From NCBI GenBank assembly GCA_947034885.2, contig OX344756.2, positions 21,807,489-21,871,488 of the forward strand: DNA of 64,000 nt, given 5' to 3'. This DNA comes from Thuidium tamariscinum. Its lineage: Eukaryota; Streptophyta; Bryopsida; Hypnales; Thuidiaceae. The notes under the pieces were generated by a model that was given only the letters and a program-made list of their open reading frames with translations, searched no databases and was not told the DNA's origin. Positions within the stretch are counted from its first letter, which is position 1; every line of letters starts with the position of its first letter. The position numbers were made by a program, and so were the translations under genes. This document shows, one piece after another, positions 10,601 through 22,481 of this stretch.

Positions 10601-12692
10601 AGAAATGTACCGAGGATTTTTGAAAAAAAGACATAAGAGATTGATCCTCTAGAATGATGGACCATATGAAAGTATGTATTCTATTTGGGGTAGAGACTCT
10701 TGCAATTAGTCGCATGTGTTAATTTTGCAAATATATCCAGGTACTAGAGTAATGTTCATAGAGCATTATTGAATTGCGAATGCTTTTCTTAAGTTCTGAC
10801 TATATGTAGCAGATTGGATTGTTGGTGCGTGTCAGCTAGCTGATTTTGTGAAAGATCCTGTGCAACGGGCAGGAGGCATGCTTGCCTTGATTGATGCCTA
10901 TTGTCTATTTAACCGAGCTCGTGGCACAGGTGCATAACCTTTCTTGCTATACTTCCTAATTTGCAAATTTCCCTTCTTATTTGTCTTCTATCGAGATAGC
11001 ATGAACTTTGGAGATCTTAAGTTATCACTGCTATCTGGACAAGGCCCTTCCGTCCCTCCTGGAGGAACCTTTAAATGTTAATACTTACTGACATAATCAC
11101 GTGGAAGGTGGTTACAGAACTTATATCACCAGAGGATCTGCTAACAGCTTGCACAGTGTGGGCTACCATCGATGTGTAAGTAAAGCATTTTGTGCAATAT
11201 GAATTATGTCTTTAGTCGCAGGTAGATGATCGTTGCTATCATCAACCTTTTATTTTTATTTTGAGTACGTAGTCTTTATGAGTGTATATGTTTCAGCACA
11301 TTATTCATCACGGTCAACGCCAGCATATAGTTGACTTCCCAGAACCTGAAGTGTATTTCTTTGTGACCCTTATTGATTGGGGATTTTGTTAGGCTGAATT
11401 GCAAATCTACATCGTGAATGTGCAGACCTTTCAGGTTGCGCAAGTTTGACAGTGGAGTGATGGTCATTCAGTCTGTGAGTCAGAGTGACGACGAGGTACG
11501 TCTGATCTCATCTTTCCCTTCGTATTCACTTGACTCTTGCCAAGTGAAGCTTACCGTCTTGACATTTTCTTAGGGAGGCTGTCTTCTGTGGGTGGGTAGT
11601 GCATGGGAATTCCTAGTTGTGCAGGGGTGGTGATTGGCCATGGGATATCCAAGGCCTACACAACCCCAAAATAGTGGCTCCTTTTACATGGGCACCTGCA
11701 GCTGCATCCCCCTCTCTTTGGGTAGCTGACTACAAGGAGTACGAAGTTTTCGGTTGCTTCTTCTGCCACTAATTTTTTTATCTGCGGATGTCTGCACTAG
11801 CTGGTGCCTTGGTGGGTTAACGATTGTTCTCATGTATTTTGTTGCAGATTTTCATGAGGCTCCGTACGTTGGTCAAGAGTGGAGAAGCTGCAGTAGTAGG
11901 CGTAGGTGCAAGCGAGGCAGCTCGTGCGTTGGGAATGGCTCCTGCTCTTGCGAAAGAACAACTTTTAGCAGCTGAAAGCCAAGGTTTGTTTTGTAATTGC
12001 AAGACATGCTAGTAGTACCTTCAGAGTTTCTGCCACTTTAGATTCCACAAGTAGAAGTAACAAGCTTCAGATAACAAGCCTCAAATGTGAATTAACATTA
12101 TGTGCAACTAGCGTGAGATAACAAGCTTAAAATTCTTCATTGCCGTAATGACATCTTATGACGCATTTTAGGTAACAAGTATCAATTCACGGGACAGATG
12201 TAGCTTAAATCCTTGTTACATCTCTAGTCCTTTTGAGCATGCCACAGAAGAGCTATGTAAGCGGCACGTTTCATGCTCATTCTTATTACTTGGACCAGTG
12301 TGAAGTGTCGAGATTGAACAAAACAAATCAAAACAAATACACTTTGATTTTTGCACCAATCAAGCTATAGGAATCCCTTTTTTCCTCAAGCTTGTTGCTT
12401 CGACCTTTGCAATATAAGGTGGTCCTCAGATTATGTTGAGCTTTAGACTATAGATTACAGGTCCTTAGCAGTTTATACTTACAGCTTCAGACTGAAACTC
12501 GAAAGACTCCCATCATGTTATATTTGTTCACACCTCCGATAGAAAACCCTGAGTTTTGTAGTTCGCTCTGACATTGCATTCTATTTGACTCTTGCAGGGC
12601 TTCTTTGTCGGGATGATGGAGCTGATGGCTTGCGTTTCTTTCACAATTTTTTTATGGATATAACTGTTGCTACTGCATCTGAAGACATCTGA
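7621..12692 (+). CDS. VPS36: VPS36, ESCRT-II subunit (8 exons, 441 aa)
   Basis: VPS36 is the ESCRT-II subunit that binds ubiquitin and membrane lipid and, with VPS22 and VPS25, sorts ubiquitinated membrane proteins into multivesicular endosomes. The exons I infer are 7621-8070, 9280-9507, 9873-10067, 10836-10929, 11118-11175, 11426-11495, 11848-11983 and 12598-12692. All introns are GT-AG, and the joined frame is 1326 nt with no internal stop. Residues 1-150 (exon 1) are the GLUE domain, including [21 protein letters not shown] and [10 protein letters not shown]. Residues 151-200 are a Ser/Thr/Pro-rich linker. Residues 200-245 form a charged coiled coil. The EAP30 winged-helix region follows: [17 protein letters not shown] at 265-281, [39 protein letters not shown], and [15 protein letters not shown] near the end. 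The total matches the roughly 440 aa of the plant family. No NZF zinc finger is visible in GLUE, as expected for plants. Exon 1 is GC-rich against AT-rich surroundings. The last dozen residues ([10 protein letters not shown]) are the least certain part. Confidence 0.95.
8075..9240 (+). repeat. Internal duplications in VPS36 intron 1
   Basis: Intron 1 (8071-9279) is built from repeated blocks. The segment 8090-8225 recurs at 8287-8416, sharing GATTGTGCA, TTCACTGC, TATTGTGGATC and GAGCTCTGTGCTTGGCATT. A second block at about 8455-8790 recurs at about 8848-9200, sharing GAGCTCTGGAGAGA-like words, CATTTAGTCAAGTC versus CATTTAGCCAAGTC, and CTTATTGTGGA. The word TGTGCTTGGCATT appears three times (about 8210, 8403, 9223). 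The copies differ by many substitutions and small indels, so the duplications are old. Confidence 0.75.
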
Positions 12693-14190
12693 ATGCAGTC
12701 AATATTATTTTATTATCTCCAATTAAGTTTCTGATGGGTTCATTATCTTGTGTGTGATCTGTGACTACAGTAGCTAAGGTACCACAGTTTCCAAGGTCAG
12801 GTTATGATAAGTTAGTGGGTATGTAATTTGTCTGTAGAGTTTCTCACCATAGTTTATATTTTTGAGCAGATTCCGTCAGAAGTGGGTGTCAGGTGCAATG
12901 CACTTTGAAATCAACAGAGTTTTTCTCAAAACGGTACTTTCCCTATCGTGCCTATTTCTGGGCATTGTTTCCTGATTTTTCTCTCGAATAATTTCTTGCT
13001 GCTGCCACGTTCTCCGAATCTCCTGTGCTTTGAGATTCCTTTTGAGGATCACGATACACTATCCGACACTCGTAGTGCTTCGATTTTTGGGCTATCCAAG
13101 GACACTAGGTTGTCTCCATTTACCTAGATCTGTGAGCCTAACTTATTAGCCAATTTTGAAACTTGGTCCGTCGAAAATGCTACGCTAGAACAGCATCGTT
13201 TGTAATAGAAATGAGGAAACTAGACCCCATTCCAGGGTGTCAGAGTTTTGGATTATTGCCTTGGTGGACATCCCCACCAACCATCGTGGATGCAGGAGCC
13301 AGGACGGACGTTTGTTGGGGAGTTCCTGTCAACTTTGACAGCCGAAGTCTCAGAGTTGACCCTCAGAAGAAGATGATCTCAGAATGGCATTTCAAAACTC
13401 TTTTTAAGAGCCGGCGGGGACGAAAAACGTCTTTTGGACGAATGGAAAATGTTCTCGTGCGCCAGAAATGACGAAGAAAATTCTGTGTCGAAGAGCGTCG
13501 CTGTGTGGCATGCAGAGGGCTAAATTACGGAATCACGCCCGTGGAGGGTATTCTCTTCTCCTGGGGAGCCATTATGATATGTCTCTGAAACAGTGAAGAC
13601 GAGGACAGGGCTCACTGAACGATGACTGACGTCGTAAGCAAAAATTTCGGAGTGATTCTCAATTTTTTTTTCATTTCCTGCCGTTTTCCTTCACTGTAGC
13701 TGTCCATCATTGTTGCATTTGGACGTGCTCGAGGCAGACGGTCAGCCTCGTTTTGTGGAGTCCGGTGGTCCGGCCTGGGAATGCAAGCCTGCAGTTTCTT
13801 TGTACTGTAACTTACATCCTGAATTTTAGTATGAGTGACTGACAGCCGAAACTCATGCAATGATATCTTCGTCCACAGTGGTGTAACAGATCCGTGCCAG
13901 GCACCGCATTCTCATGAAGAGGAAGTTTGACCTGCCCCAATCTTGGAAAAAGAGAGGGTTTTTTTGCAATAAATCCTCTTGGCGAGGGAAATCTGGTTAC
14001 TAATTTTTTTGCAGAAGGCTGAAGGCTATTCCTCATTGAAGTAACACACTCATCTTTCATTCGCAACAATTTCTGTTCCATTTAGGTATTGTATGTGCCT
14101 CATAGAGGTTATTATCTCATAAACCACGGACATAGGCTTGCACTTCTGATATTCACACGGCTTAATGTCCGCTATTTCAAGATTAACCCT
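12693..14190. other. VPS36 3' flank and intergenic DNA, no gene supported
   Basis: The first part presumably holds the VPS36 3' UTR. I could not place the polyadenylation site. Between about 13160 and 14080 the base composition is more balanced, and short frames exist on both strands, but none has an ATG-led, recognisable or splice-consistent product. This could be an exon-poor gene remnant or just less AT-rich DNA. Confidence 0.4.
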
Positions 14191-14417
14191 TAACCCTTGA
14201 AGAAAAGATTAGTGACCATGGAAATCATCCATTTTGATATTGTAGGAACAGTAGTTTAAGAAAATTTAGAAGCATTCATTGGAAGTCATGTAATTATAGA
14301 AGATCTCCCTTTTCACATGAAATTTTGGTCATAAAAAGTTGTACTTTTGTCCCATATAGAAAGATATTCTATCATCCATACCTCACTAAATGCCCATGTG
14401 GGCATTTATGAGTTAAT
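14191..14417 (+). mobile_element. Short TTAA-ended repeat (family Y), copy 1
   Basis: It begins TTAACCCTTGAAGAAAAG and ends GGGCATTTATGAGTTAA. It shares GAAATCATCCATTTTGATAT, a GAAGATCTCC-type word and CTATCATCCAT with 50944-51166, and more distantly with 35045-35285. It is non-coding. Confidence 0.55.
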
Positions 14418-15001
14418 TTCTAATTGTCTAAGGGGACCAAAAGTGTCTTCATATAATTAAGCAATTTAATTTATAGTATTGTCAGTTTTGAATTTGACAT
14501 TCAAATTCTATAAATTTGGTTGGAAAATTTGCTTTCTCTTGTCTAGTTTTTTTAGTAAATTTTTCAAAGTAATGCAAGATTTAATCATTTTTTTTAAGTC
14601 TTTTGAATTTGATATATTCAATTTGAATTTGTCAAAGTGCATTTTGATAATTGCAACTTTGAGGGCTTATATTGTTGCAATCCACGTAACCTTTAGAAGA
14701 CCTTTACAACTCAATGGGTTCACTACAAATTGCATTCAACATCATTTGGGTCAAAAACTACTTAACATTGCACATGCCAAGCATACTCAACATTAGTCCA
14801 GATTTCTAAGTCAATCTACTAAGTCCCAATCATAGAGGCTACTAACAAAAATTTGTTACAACACCAAACATGTCACTTGGTAACATGGAGTCAAACTTCA
14901 ATTTTATTGTGCAAAGACTTATGATGGTACTAGTCACCATGGTCTCAACCATCTTTAAGTATAAATCTACTCTATACTAGCCCATTTTGTATTTAGTACC
15001 A

Positions 15002-15560
15002 TTAATCCTAGAGTGCTCCAACGTCCAGTTTCTGAACAATGTACAAATTGAAATCCAAATTTCTTTCTCATTATAGCTTGGATGAAAATCATCCTATGAA
15101 GTTGTGGTCCTATGCAAGGGTTGGATTTAGTGTTACTAGAGCAAGTATTTTTCTAAAATTATAAATGTGGGAGTATGTCAAGTGGTTGACTTGGATTGGC
15201 TCTAGTTCAAACTTGGAATTGCAAAAATGAAGTCATATAATCAAAAACACAAAAATTCCAAAAAAATGACCATGTCAAGAAAACCTCATTTCAAATCCTT
15301 TCCAACAAAATTTACTCCAAAATTGAAAATAATTTGTTTGTAATTGAATTTACAAGGAATTTTGAATTTTTCCTTTCAAAATTTATAAAATAATATTGAT
15401 GATAGCATTGATCAATCTAACTACATGGATAGAATCTAAAACTCAAACTCTAAAACTTTGTTTTGTATCTTAGTTCCAAAATTTTCTTCCAAATAGTGTT
15501 TTTTCTTCATTTTTTTGAAATCATCAATTTTGAAGATCAGTCTAGACACTTAGAGGTTAA
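15002..15560 (+). mobile_element. TTAA-ended repeat (family X), copy 1
   Basis: The ends are TTAATCCTAGAGTGC and CACTTAGAGGTTAA, an imperfect terminal inverted repeat. The body (CATTATAGCTTGGATGAAAA, GGTTGGATTTAGTG, CAAGTGGTTGAC) is paralogous to 47478-48315. The second copy carries an extra 238-bp MITE that this copy lacks. Confidence 0.6.
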
Positions 15561-15773
15561 ACCATAGCTAACCAACACCTCACTCAGGACATATTGGAAG
15601 TAACCTAGTAGAAGAGTGGATTGCACCTAATTGGTTTGACAAGTGACACACTCAAGTGTCTCATGATGCCTTAGAACAACCTTACATCACCAAATTCATC
15701 AAGGCTCCAAAACAAAATGACAAAAGAGACCAACTCCTCCTTTACTACTCTCTATAGTAATCAATAGAATTTC

Positions 15774-15789
15774 TCCCCCCCCCCCCCCT
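15774..15789. repeat. Poly-C tract
   Basis: An uninterrupted run of about 15 C residues within AT-rich DNA. Its length is likely to be variable or uncertain in assembly. Confidence 0.9.
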
Positions 15790-15905
15790 TGTATATCAAA
15801 CCCACTTGGATTTTGGAAGACCATTCATTACTAACCGAAATCAACAAGCTACCTCATTGTTTGGACTCTTGAACTTGCAAATGGAATAACTTTCTTGTCA
15901 AAGAT

Positions 15906-16202
15906 CCCGGGGAGGACACTTCTTGTATATTCAGGGGACCCACGTGCAGCGGTGGGGTATTTTTAGGGGGGCTATCAATTACTTGTAATCATTACTTGGC
16001 AACATTAAAAGAGTCCCTATTTTACCATAAAGCGGAAAAATCAGACATATTATCATCCCTATTTTATTTTTAAAACACTTTGCCTTTTTAATGTCCCCTA
16101 TTTTATATGTAAATTTCTTATAAATTTTACCTAAGATTATTTAAATGTACCCTATATTCCGCCGCACGTAGGTTATTAAAAAATGGGAAGTGTCCTCCCC
16201 TA
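15906..16202. mobile_element. Mutator-like MITE, GGGGAGGACACTTC ends, 9-bp duplication
   Basis: The terminal inverted repeats are GGGGAGGACACTTC near 15909 and GAAGTGTCCTCCCC at 16187-16200. The 9-mer GTCAAAGAT directly flanks the element on both sides (15897-15905 and 16203-16211). A 9-bp target duplication is the usual mark of Mutator-type transposition. The interior is AT-rich and non-coding. No second copy was seen in the window. Confidence 0.8.
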
Positions 16203-16779
16203 GTCAAAGATTTAAGTCCCACATGCAAACCTATTTTGGATATCTATGCAACAAATATATGTCAATACATCGCTCACTTGCCCCATTTGAACAAATTCTT
16301 ACAAAGTTATGACTCTTCAAAATTTTAAATTCTCTACGAGAGGCATCATGCCTTCACCATGGCCCTTCTCTAGGCCATAACTTTTTACTCATGGCTTAAA
16401 ACCTCATAATTCTTGTCATTCTAGCTTAATTGTATTTATAGCTTTTCAATGATATCTACATGCCATACTTTCCTAAGGGATTCATTAGGAATCCCTTACA
16501 CCTAGCCCTCAAGTGTCCTAATGCCACCACAACACAATTAATTTTGAACTATAATTTTTAGCCTACTTATTCAAATCATACTTTCTTTGAATAGTTGAAA
16601 GTGTTTCCTTAAGAGCTTTCCAAAAATGTATGACTCATATCCAAATTCTTCAAATCTAGTCTTTAGAATCTCCCATTTCTCCTTTCTTAATCTATTGCAA
16701 TGCTTGGAAAGTCACGTCCAAGGTCCCTCTTGCTCACTAAGGCATTTCAAGCACCCAAAGGAGATGTGGACATGACATG

Positions 16780-18434
16780 TATCTTCTTTGACCAATGTTT
16801 GTTCTCAATAAAATTTATTGGATCATGTTCCCTTTAAAATCTACTTATTAAGGCAAATTTTCATGTCCATCAAAGTTATTTTGAATGTTTGGGAGCAATT
16901 CAAAGTTCAAAATCCAAACATTTTTAGATTACAATGAACTTTGACAATTTGTTTCTTCTTCATATAGTCTTTATTTCCAAGAGAAGAATTTGAAGTAGTT
17001 GCCCATACTAGTGTAGTTTGTGTGATTAAAAGTCTATATCAATCCAAATAATTGATGAGTGATTGAGAAGCATTTAAATAAGAAAGGAGATTCAATCAAA
17101 GATGTGTTTCTTGCAACTTTTTTTTGATGTTTTTTTTACATTTGAAAACAATCTTGGATACACAATGAGTCAATTGAACAATATTTTCTTTCACCAATGT
17201 GATTGTATACTAGATTTAACCCCTAAAGGACCAAACTATGTTTTTTTGGCAATATAGCGATTTTGAGCAGCTCACTACAGATGGAGTTTGTTTTTGTTTT
17301 TTTGAAATTTTCACACCACATGTGCCCGAGGAGTAGCTTTAAGGCCCAATAATTTTCATGACTTTTGAATACATAGTTAAAAAGTTATGACATGATATGT
17401 TGTATCCTTTGTTTGTCAGGCAACCCGGGCAGGAAAAAAAACTTCTTTAAATTTATTTTTTAATTAATTAAAATTTGAAATTATTTTCTTTGATTTTTAT
17501 CTAAGTAGAAAGCTTTGAATCATTCCATTTTAATTAATGAGTCAAAAGTTATAAGAATTTTTAGTTTGAGGTAGTTTATGGCTAGTTATAGAATCTCTAA
17601 TCTTCAAAAAAAGTTTGAAATTCTTTATTTAATTCAATTTGTAACGTTTTTGAAAAAAAATAAAAACTTTGTGTGTATATTGTTTAACAAAATAGTACAA
17701 CCATTGGAATTGTCTTCTTTTAATTCTATAAATAAATTATTAATAATTTAGTATTTTGGCTTATTTTCTACTTCTATCTACTTACTATTTTTTTCCTATA
17801 TGTTGTATAATTCCAAATGATCTGAAAATTTTCAAGCATGTAGCCAACTTCATTTGAAGAATGAATCTAAAGAGTTACAATCATTTTGGACATTTTTCCA
17901 TACAAGTATGGTCTTCTGAAGTGGAGCTGCCCGAATTTTTGTAGTGGTAAAAAAATGATTTTTGTCACTTCAAACACTAATATCTTGCAATCTACACGAT
18001 GGAAATTGCTGAAATATTTTCTACATCTTCTTAAACTTGTGTTCTGAAATATCCTTTGGTTATTTTGTCTAAAAATGTTTTTTTCTTAAAATTTGGTAGT
18101 TGTCTAATGAATGACAGTTTTGAAGCGTTTTTGGTGAAAACATAGTCAAAAACCTTTAGGGGTTAAATTACTTTGTATTATAAAGTTTTTTCATTTGGAT
18201 AAGTTCAGAAATTAAATATCACCTCAAAATGTGTTTCTAGGAAAACTTTAGCATCATTTTTCAAATCTAAAACATTATAATCTTGCAATCTATATATGCA
18301 TCCAAATGACTCCAAATTTGATTGACATCATTTACAACGTGCACACTCTCATACCTTAATGACGTTTAGACTTATGACTTGAAATGCAATGATGCTTTTG
18401 AACCCCAAAAGGCCTTGAAACTTTAGAGTTAAAG
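16780..18434 (+). repeat. Old dispersed repeat (family Z), interrupted by a type A element
   Basis: Sequence at 16780-17215 plus 18167-18434 is paralogous to 52030-52751. Shared words include GTTATTTTGAATGTTTG-like text, GAGTGATTGAGAAGCATT, TTGTATACTAG, ACATTATAATCTTGCAATCT and GCAATGATGCTTTTGAACCC. The insert 17216-18166 is absent from the other copy. The right end runs to a TTAA at 18431-18434. Confidence 0.75.
17216..18166 (+). mobile_element. TTAA-flanked piggyBac-like element, type A copy A1
   Basis: The ends are TTAACCCCTAAAGGACCAAA and CCTTTAGGGGTTAA. Read inward from each end the order is TTAACCCCTAAAGG, a short variable stretch, then ACTATGTTTT, giving an imperfect terminal inverted repeat of about 30 bp. 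The 951-bp body holds the words GCGATTTTGAGCAGCTCAC and GAGTCAAAAGTTATAAG, then a right half not found in type B. The paralogous copy around 52461 lacks the insertion. There is no reading frame of note, so the element is non-autonomous. Confidence 0.85.
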
Positions 18435-18505
18435 GACCAAATACCATTTTAGGGGCAACATAGCAATTTTGGACAACTCACTAAAAATGGAGTTATCCAT
18501 TATAG
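18431..18505 (+). mobile_element. Left-end fragment of a type A/B TTAA element
   Basis: TTAAAGGACCAAATACC followed by GGCAACATAGCAATTTTGGA and a CAACTCAC word matches the first roughly 75 bases of the TTAA family, without the CCCC of the end. The rest is not recognisable. Confidence 0.5.
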
Positions 18506-19595
18506 TTTTTGGAAAAAAAACAAACTAGGTTTAGGGATGAAGTATACATTGCCACTCCACCAATTTTTCTTACAATTGGATTTGTCTATATGGAGTTTTG
18601 GGGGAAAAAACATTTTTTACAAATCAGGGGCATCATTAACACAATTATTTACATTGACATTGAAGCAAAAATTTCTCGACAATTTTCTCCACAGGAGTAG
18701 GTAGGACTTAGGATAGATTTTTGATCCAAATTGAAAACACATTGCCTTTTGACATTTTTGAAGACTCATAAATTCAAAACCAAGCACGAATGGTATCAAA
18801 GAAATGATTATTGCTTAAAATAAAATTTTAGAAAATTGGCATTTAACAAAAAAATCATTTTTTTAACAACTATCTCATCTAGTTTCAAAAGCCACTTATC
18901 TTGTATAAATAGAATGAAAAGACAAGTCTAGTTCTTTGTACAAGAAGGGTGGTAGGAGGTAAAATAATCCATGTAGGATATGTGAATTAGAATTAGTAGG
19001 AGCTCATTCATTGATACTTAATTCAAATGTAGGAATTGTGTTCAAAGTAGAATTTCAAACCTTGTTTAGAAATACTTGAATAAATTTTTCAAAAAACTAT
19101 AAAAACTAAATTAATGTGTGGAAAATGAAGATGAAGTTCACCTTCGAATATCAATTTGAGATTTCAACTTTCCAAATCTCCAAACAAAAATTATGGACAC
19201 ATTTTAGAGAAAAGTTGGAAGGGGCATTTTTTTGACATTTTCAAACATCCATTTTAATTAGATGCCTAGGTGAAAAGGTATATTATTTGAAAAAAAATGT
19301 GGAATTTGTGCAATTCTAGCATCTTTTATGCATCTTTTGCTAGAATCCTTAATGATTTTTGAAATTTAGTATACTTGTAACTAATACAATACTAGCACAA
19401 ACCTCCTATAGTATAACATTGATTGAATTTAGGAAAAAATGGATTAGATGAAATATATTTTGGATGAAAACATGATTGTTTTTGTGACGTTAGATCGAGA
19501 TAGGGGTTGTAACCATCTGTACTTAATATAATAGATGTCAAAAAAAAAAGATTTTTAATTCTAATATCACTCTTTCAGATGTGTATAACTTTGTT
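18506..19595. other. AT-rich intergenic DNA, no gene seen
   Basis: Only short low-complexity frames are present. No repeat boundaries could be supported. Confidence 0.45.
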
Positions 19596-19870
19596 ACTAG
19601 GCTGGATTTGAAGCCTTTGAAGGCCCGTTTTTGAATTGTTCCCAAATTTGTTCCCATAACTGTTGGTTGTTGTTAAGCCAACAATTTTTTTTATTAAAAA
19701 TAAAAAAATAAAAAAATAAAAATTGGTCTTGAAATGTAAAAAGAAGTCTAAACTTGAATTGTTTTTCTTTAATGATGTGGCACTCTCTTGACCACATCAG
19801 ATTCCTACAATTTTGCATTCCTAAATTGTAGGAACTTGCAATCTTTCAAAGGCCTCAAATCTCTTCTAAT
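19596..19870. mobile_element. MITE-like element, AGGGGATTTGAGG family (F), copy 1
   Basis: The left end TAGGCTGGATTTGAAGCC and right end GGCCTCAAATCTCTTCTAAT are inverted relatives. The interior has GATGTGGCACTCTC and ACCACATCAG, shared with 34430-34687 and 43748-43974. It is non-coding and contains a run of AAAAAATA repeats. Confidence 0.65.
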
Positions 19871-19909
19871 GTGACTATGTTAAGGAAATTTTGTAAATGA
19901 AACATTCTA

Positions 19910-20350
19910 ACTTATCTAACTTCAAATACCATAATCTTGCAATCTACAAGGTCAAAGGTTTTGAAATTTTTTCTATATATTCTAAATGTTTTAATTGTAA
20001 ATTTTTACCATTTGGATTTTTTTTAATCCCACAATCCACAAGAAATCATAAAAAAAACAGCTAGTATATTTTAGGAGTATTTGACCTCATTGTATTGTAG
20101 GGTGATTTAAAGTAAGTTGAAATCCTTGCCCTCTTCTAAAATTTTGTATGAATTCACCTTACCAAATTTAGATAATGAATTGCATAATTCTTCATTTTTT
20201 TGTAGTGAAAAAAGATAATTCAAGAGGGCTCAAAGTCTATTAATAATATTTGAAAGGTTCAAAAAATATTTTATTTAAACTTTAAATGTTGTGATCTTGT
20301 AATCTTCAAGGGCAAATGGCCTACAATTTCTACCACGCATAGGAAAAATC
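19910..20350 (+). repeat. Dispersed repeat, paralogous to 24880-25330
   Basis: The two segments share, in order, CTTCAAAT..ATAATCTTGCAAT-type text, ACAAGAAAT, GTGATTTAAAGTAAG / GTGATTTAGAGTAAG, and GGCTCAAAG. Identity is low, so the duplication is old. It is non-coding. Confidence 0.55.
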
Positions 20351-21764
20351 AATCTTCTATACTATACTTTCATACTATTCAAAATCAAAAGATAGTTATA
20401 ATTTTCAATTTTCATCAATGCACCAAAACTTGGCAATTTCTTGCAATATCTCGCAAAAAATACCCTTTGCTCTTAAAGTATTAAACTATTCCACATTAGA
20501 GAGATTGCAAGAAACACTTCACATTTTTGTTTCAAAAATGCAGTTTTTAGCCATAGGATTAACAATACTACCTAATACTACGAGTACCACATGCCAGTAT
20601 AACGCTTGCAAATTTAGACCATCAATTCAATATTATGTACTACTATGTATTACTATAGACTCCTACAAAATACTATAGAGGCCACTAGTAGCAAAAAAAA
20701 CGTAGAAAAGGGGTTTGTGGACCTTTTTTTTTCAGTAATTAAAAAAAATTATTTAAAAAAAATCCATTTTCCAAGAAAGTTTGTGCTTACGTTGCAATAA
20801 ATAATTCATCAAGGAAATAATTTCCCTCTACATAGCCTTTGCGTGAAGGAAGGTCACTTTGATCCCATGAGTGCAATAGACATGTTGCAATTTTCATAGA
20901 AACTCATCGTCAATCCTTATAATGTTAGTAAACCTCCAACTTGTCCAATTTGTCGCTTTAAATTTGGATTTTAGGATTAAAAATAGGACTTAAACCTCCC
21001 AAAATGGCCACAATAGACACCCAATTAGAGGCAAGTTAAAAATAGTAAACTAATTTGAAAAAGCTTAAGAAAATTATTGAACATCTAAAACTTTTGCATA
21101 TACCTTCAGAAAATAAAAAATATTGAACCATTTTGTCAACAATTTATACAAACAATTCCATTCTACTAAACAAATTACCACATTGTCTTACACATCTATA
21201 TTGTAAGTTAAATGGGTTGTTTTGTTTGTTTGTATATTTTGTTTGATACAATGACAATGACATCTCCAGAACCATTTGTCTTCTAATTGCATTCTTGCTA
21301 CCATTACAAAGACCTCAATGAAGAGGGGTGCACAAGCTTTGTTTCCTAGCATTTCAACTCACAAAACAAAAGATACTGAATTGCAAAGTTTTTGAGAATT
21401 AACAAATTTAGAAAATTTACTTTATTTTGGTTGTGGCAATGACATAAGGCACATGGACTTTGATTTTTTTGTGTAGTTCACAAAAAAATTAGAATTAAAA
21501 TAAAATAAAATTTGATGTTACAATTGCTCATGGTACACATGGCATTCTAATTATCTATTAGATTTTTAAAAAACTCCTACCAAATCTTATTAGTAGAACT
21601 TCAATATTAATATTTACATAGCTATATAAATTGCTATCCATACAATTTTAGAAATCAAAGTTCTTTTCCCCTTATGATTTTTGTCACATCTTTCAAAACA
21701 ATTCAATATCAATTATATATATTTATGTAAGGATTTTTATTAAAGTCCCTACTCATAGGCACCT
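20351..21764. other. AT-rich intergenic DNA, no gene seen
   Basis: No supported coding or RNA feature. Short frames here read as low-complexity peptides. Confidence 0.45.
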
Positions 21765-22421
21765 CACTACACTAAATAGGGTATTTAGTGTTGGCAACAC
21801 TATTTGCGAACCATGACACTAAATATCATTTACCCTACTAAAGTAAGTAACACTAAATGTAATTTCTAACACTAAAAGTACTCTATGGCAAATCTGAAAT
21901 ATGAAGAGGTTTACATTTAGTGTTAGAAGGTAAAAAGTGACATAAGAGGATTTTCAGCCGGTTTACAAGATTGCGAGTTCCCAAACGCTGGGAACGCATT
22001 GGGAACTCTGGGAACGCAGTGTTGATGTGGTAAAGCGACTGCCATGTCAGAAAATATTAATTAATTTAATTAATTAATATTTTAAAAATATTTTCTTGAA
22101 AAAAATATTTAAAAAAAAATCATTTTCTTTATTTCTTAAACATTCTGAATTTTTTTTAATTTAATTTAATTTTTTTCTTTTCAAAATTCAAAAATCCAGA
22201 CCAGCAGGGGGCTGGTCTGCAGTAATGGGAACAGTTTCTGGGAACACCCCTGAAACAGTCTTCTTCAGGGCCAGAAATCCTCTTACGAGACAACACAAAG
22301 GCGGCGCATTGAAATTTAGCACTACGCTAATCATCCTAAAATTGACATTTAGTGTAGGGTCAAGTAGGGTGGTAATTACACTAAATGTAATCCAACACTA
22401 AATACCCTATTTAGTGTAGTG
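21765..22421. mobile_element. CACTA-like non-autonomous element with perfect 30-bp TIR
   Basis: The left terminus CACTACACTAAATAGGGTAT followed by TTAGTGTTGG is repeated exactly in inverse at the right terminus (22392-22421), a perfect 30-bp inverted repeat. The subterminal word ACACTAAAT or its complement recurs many times just inside both ends (e.g. 21816, 21849, 21914, 22345, 22377). Subterminal repeats and CACTA termini are standard for the CACTA (En/Spm) superfamily. No clear 3-bp duplication was found (CCT left, AGA right). A second element lies inside at 21943-22285. Confidence 0.8.
21943..22285. mobile_element. MITE-like element (F-related) nested in the CACTA-like element
   Basis: The left end TAAGAGGATTTTCAGCC and right end GGCCAGAAATCCTCTTA form an imperfect inverted repeat. 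The interior is GC-richer, with GGGAACGCA repeated several times and the pair GACCAGC..GCTGGTC. GGGAACGCA is shared with 34430-34687, linking it to family F. It also contains a dense ATTAATTAATTTAATTAATT tract. Confidence 0.7.
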
Positions 22422-22481
22422 AGATTCCTATTTTCATAACAAGTAAATGGAGTTAAATGTTAATTTGGCACTTGTTGGCAA

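Noticed and set aside
13163-13471. 102-codon plus-strand frame downstream of VPS36
   Set aside because: It has no ATG start, no recognisable domain, and no splice sites tying it to VPS36. The better base balance alone is not enough.
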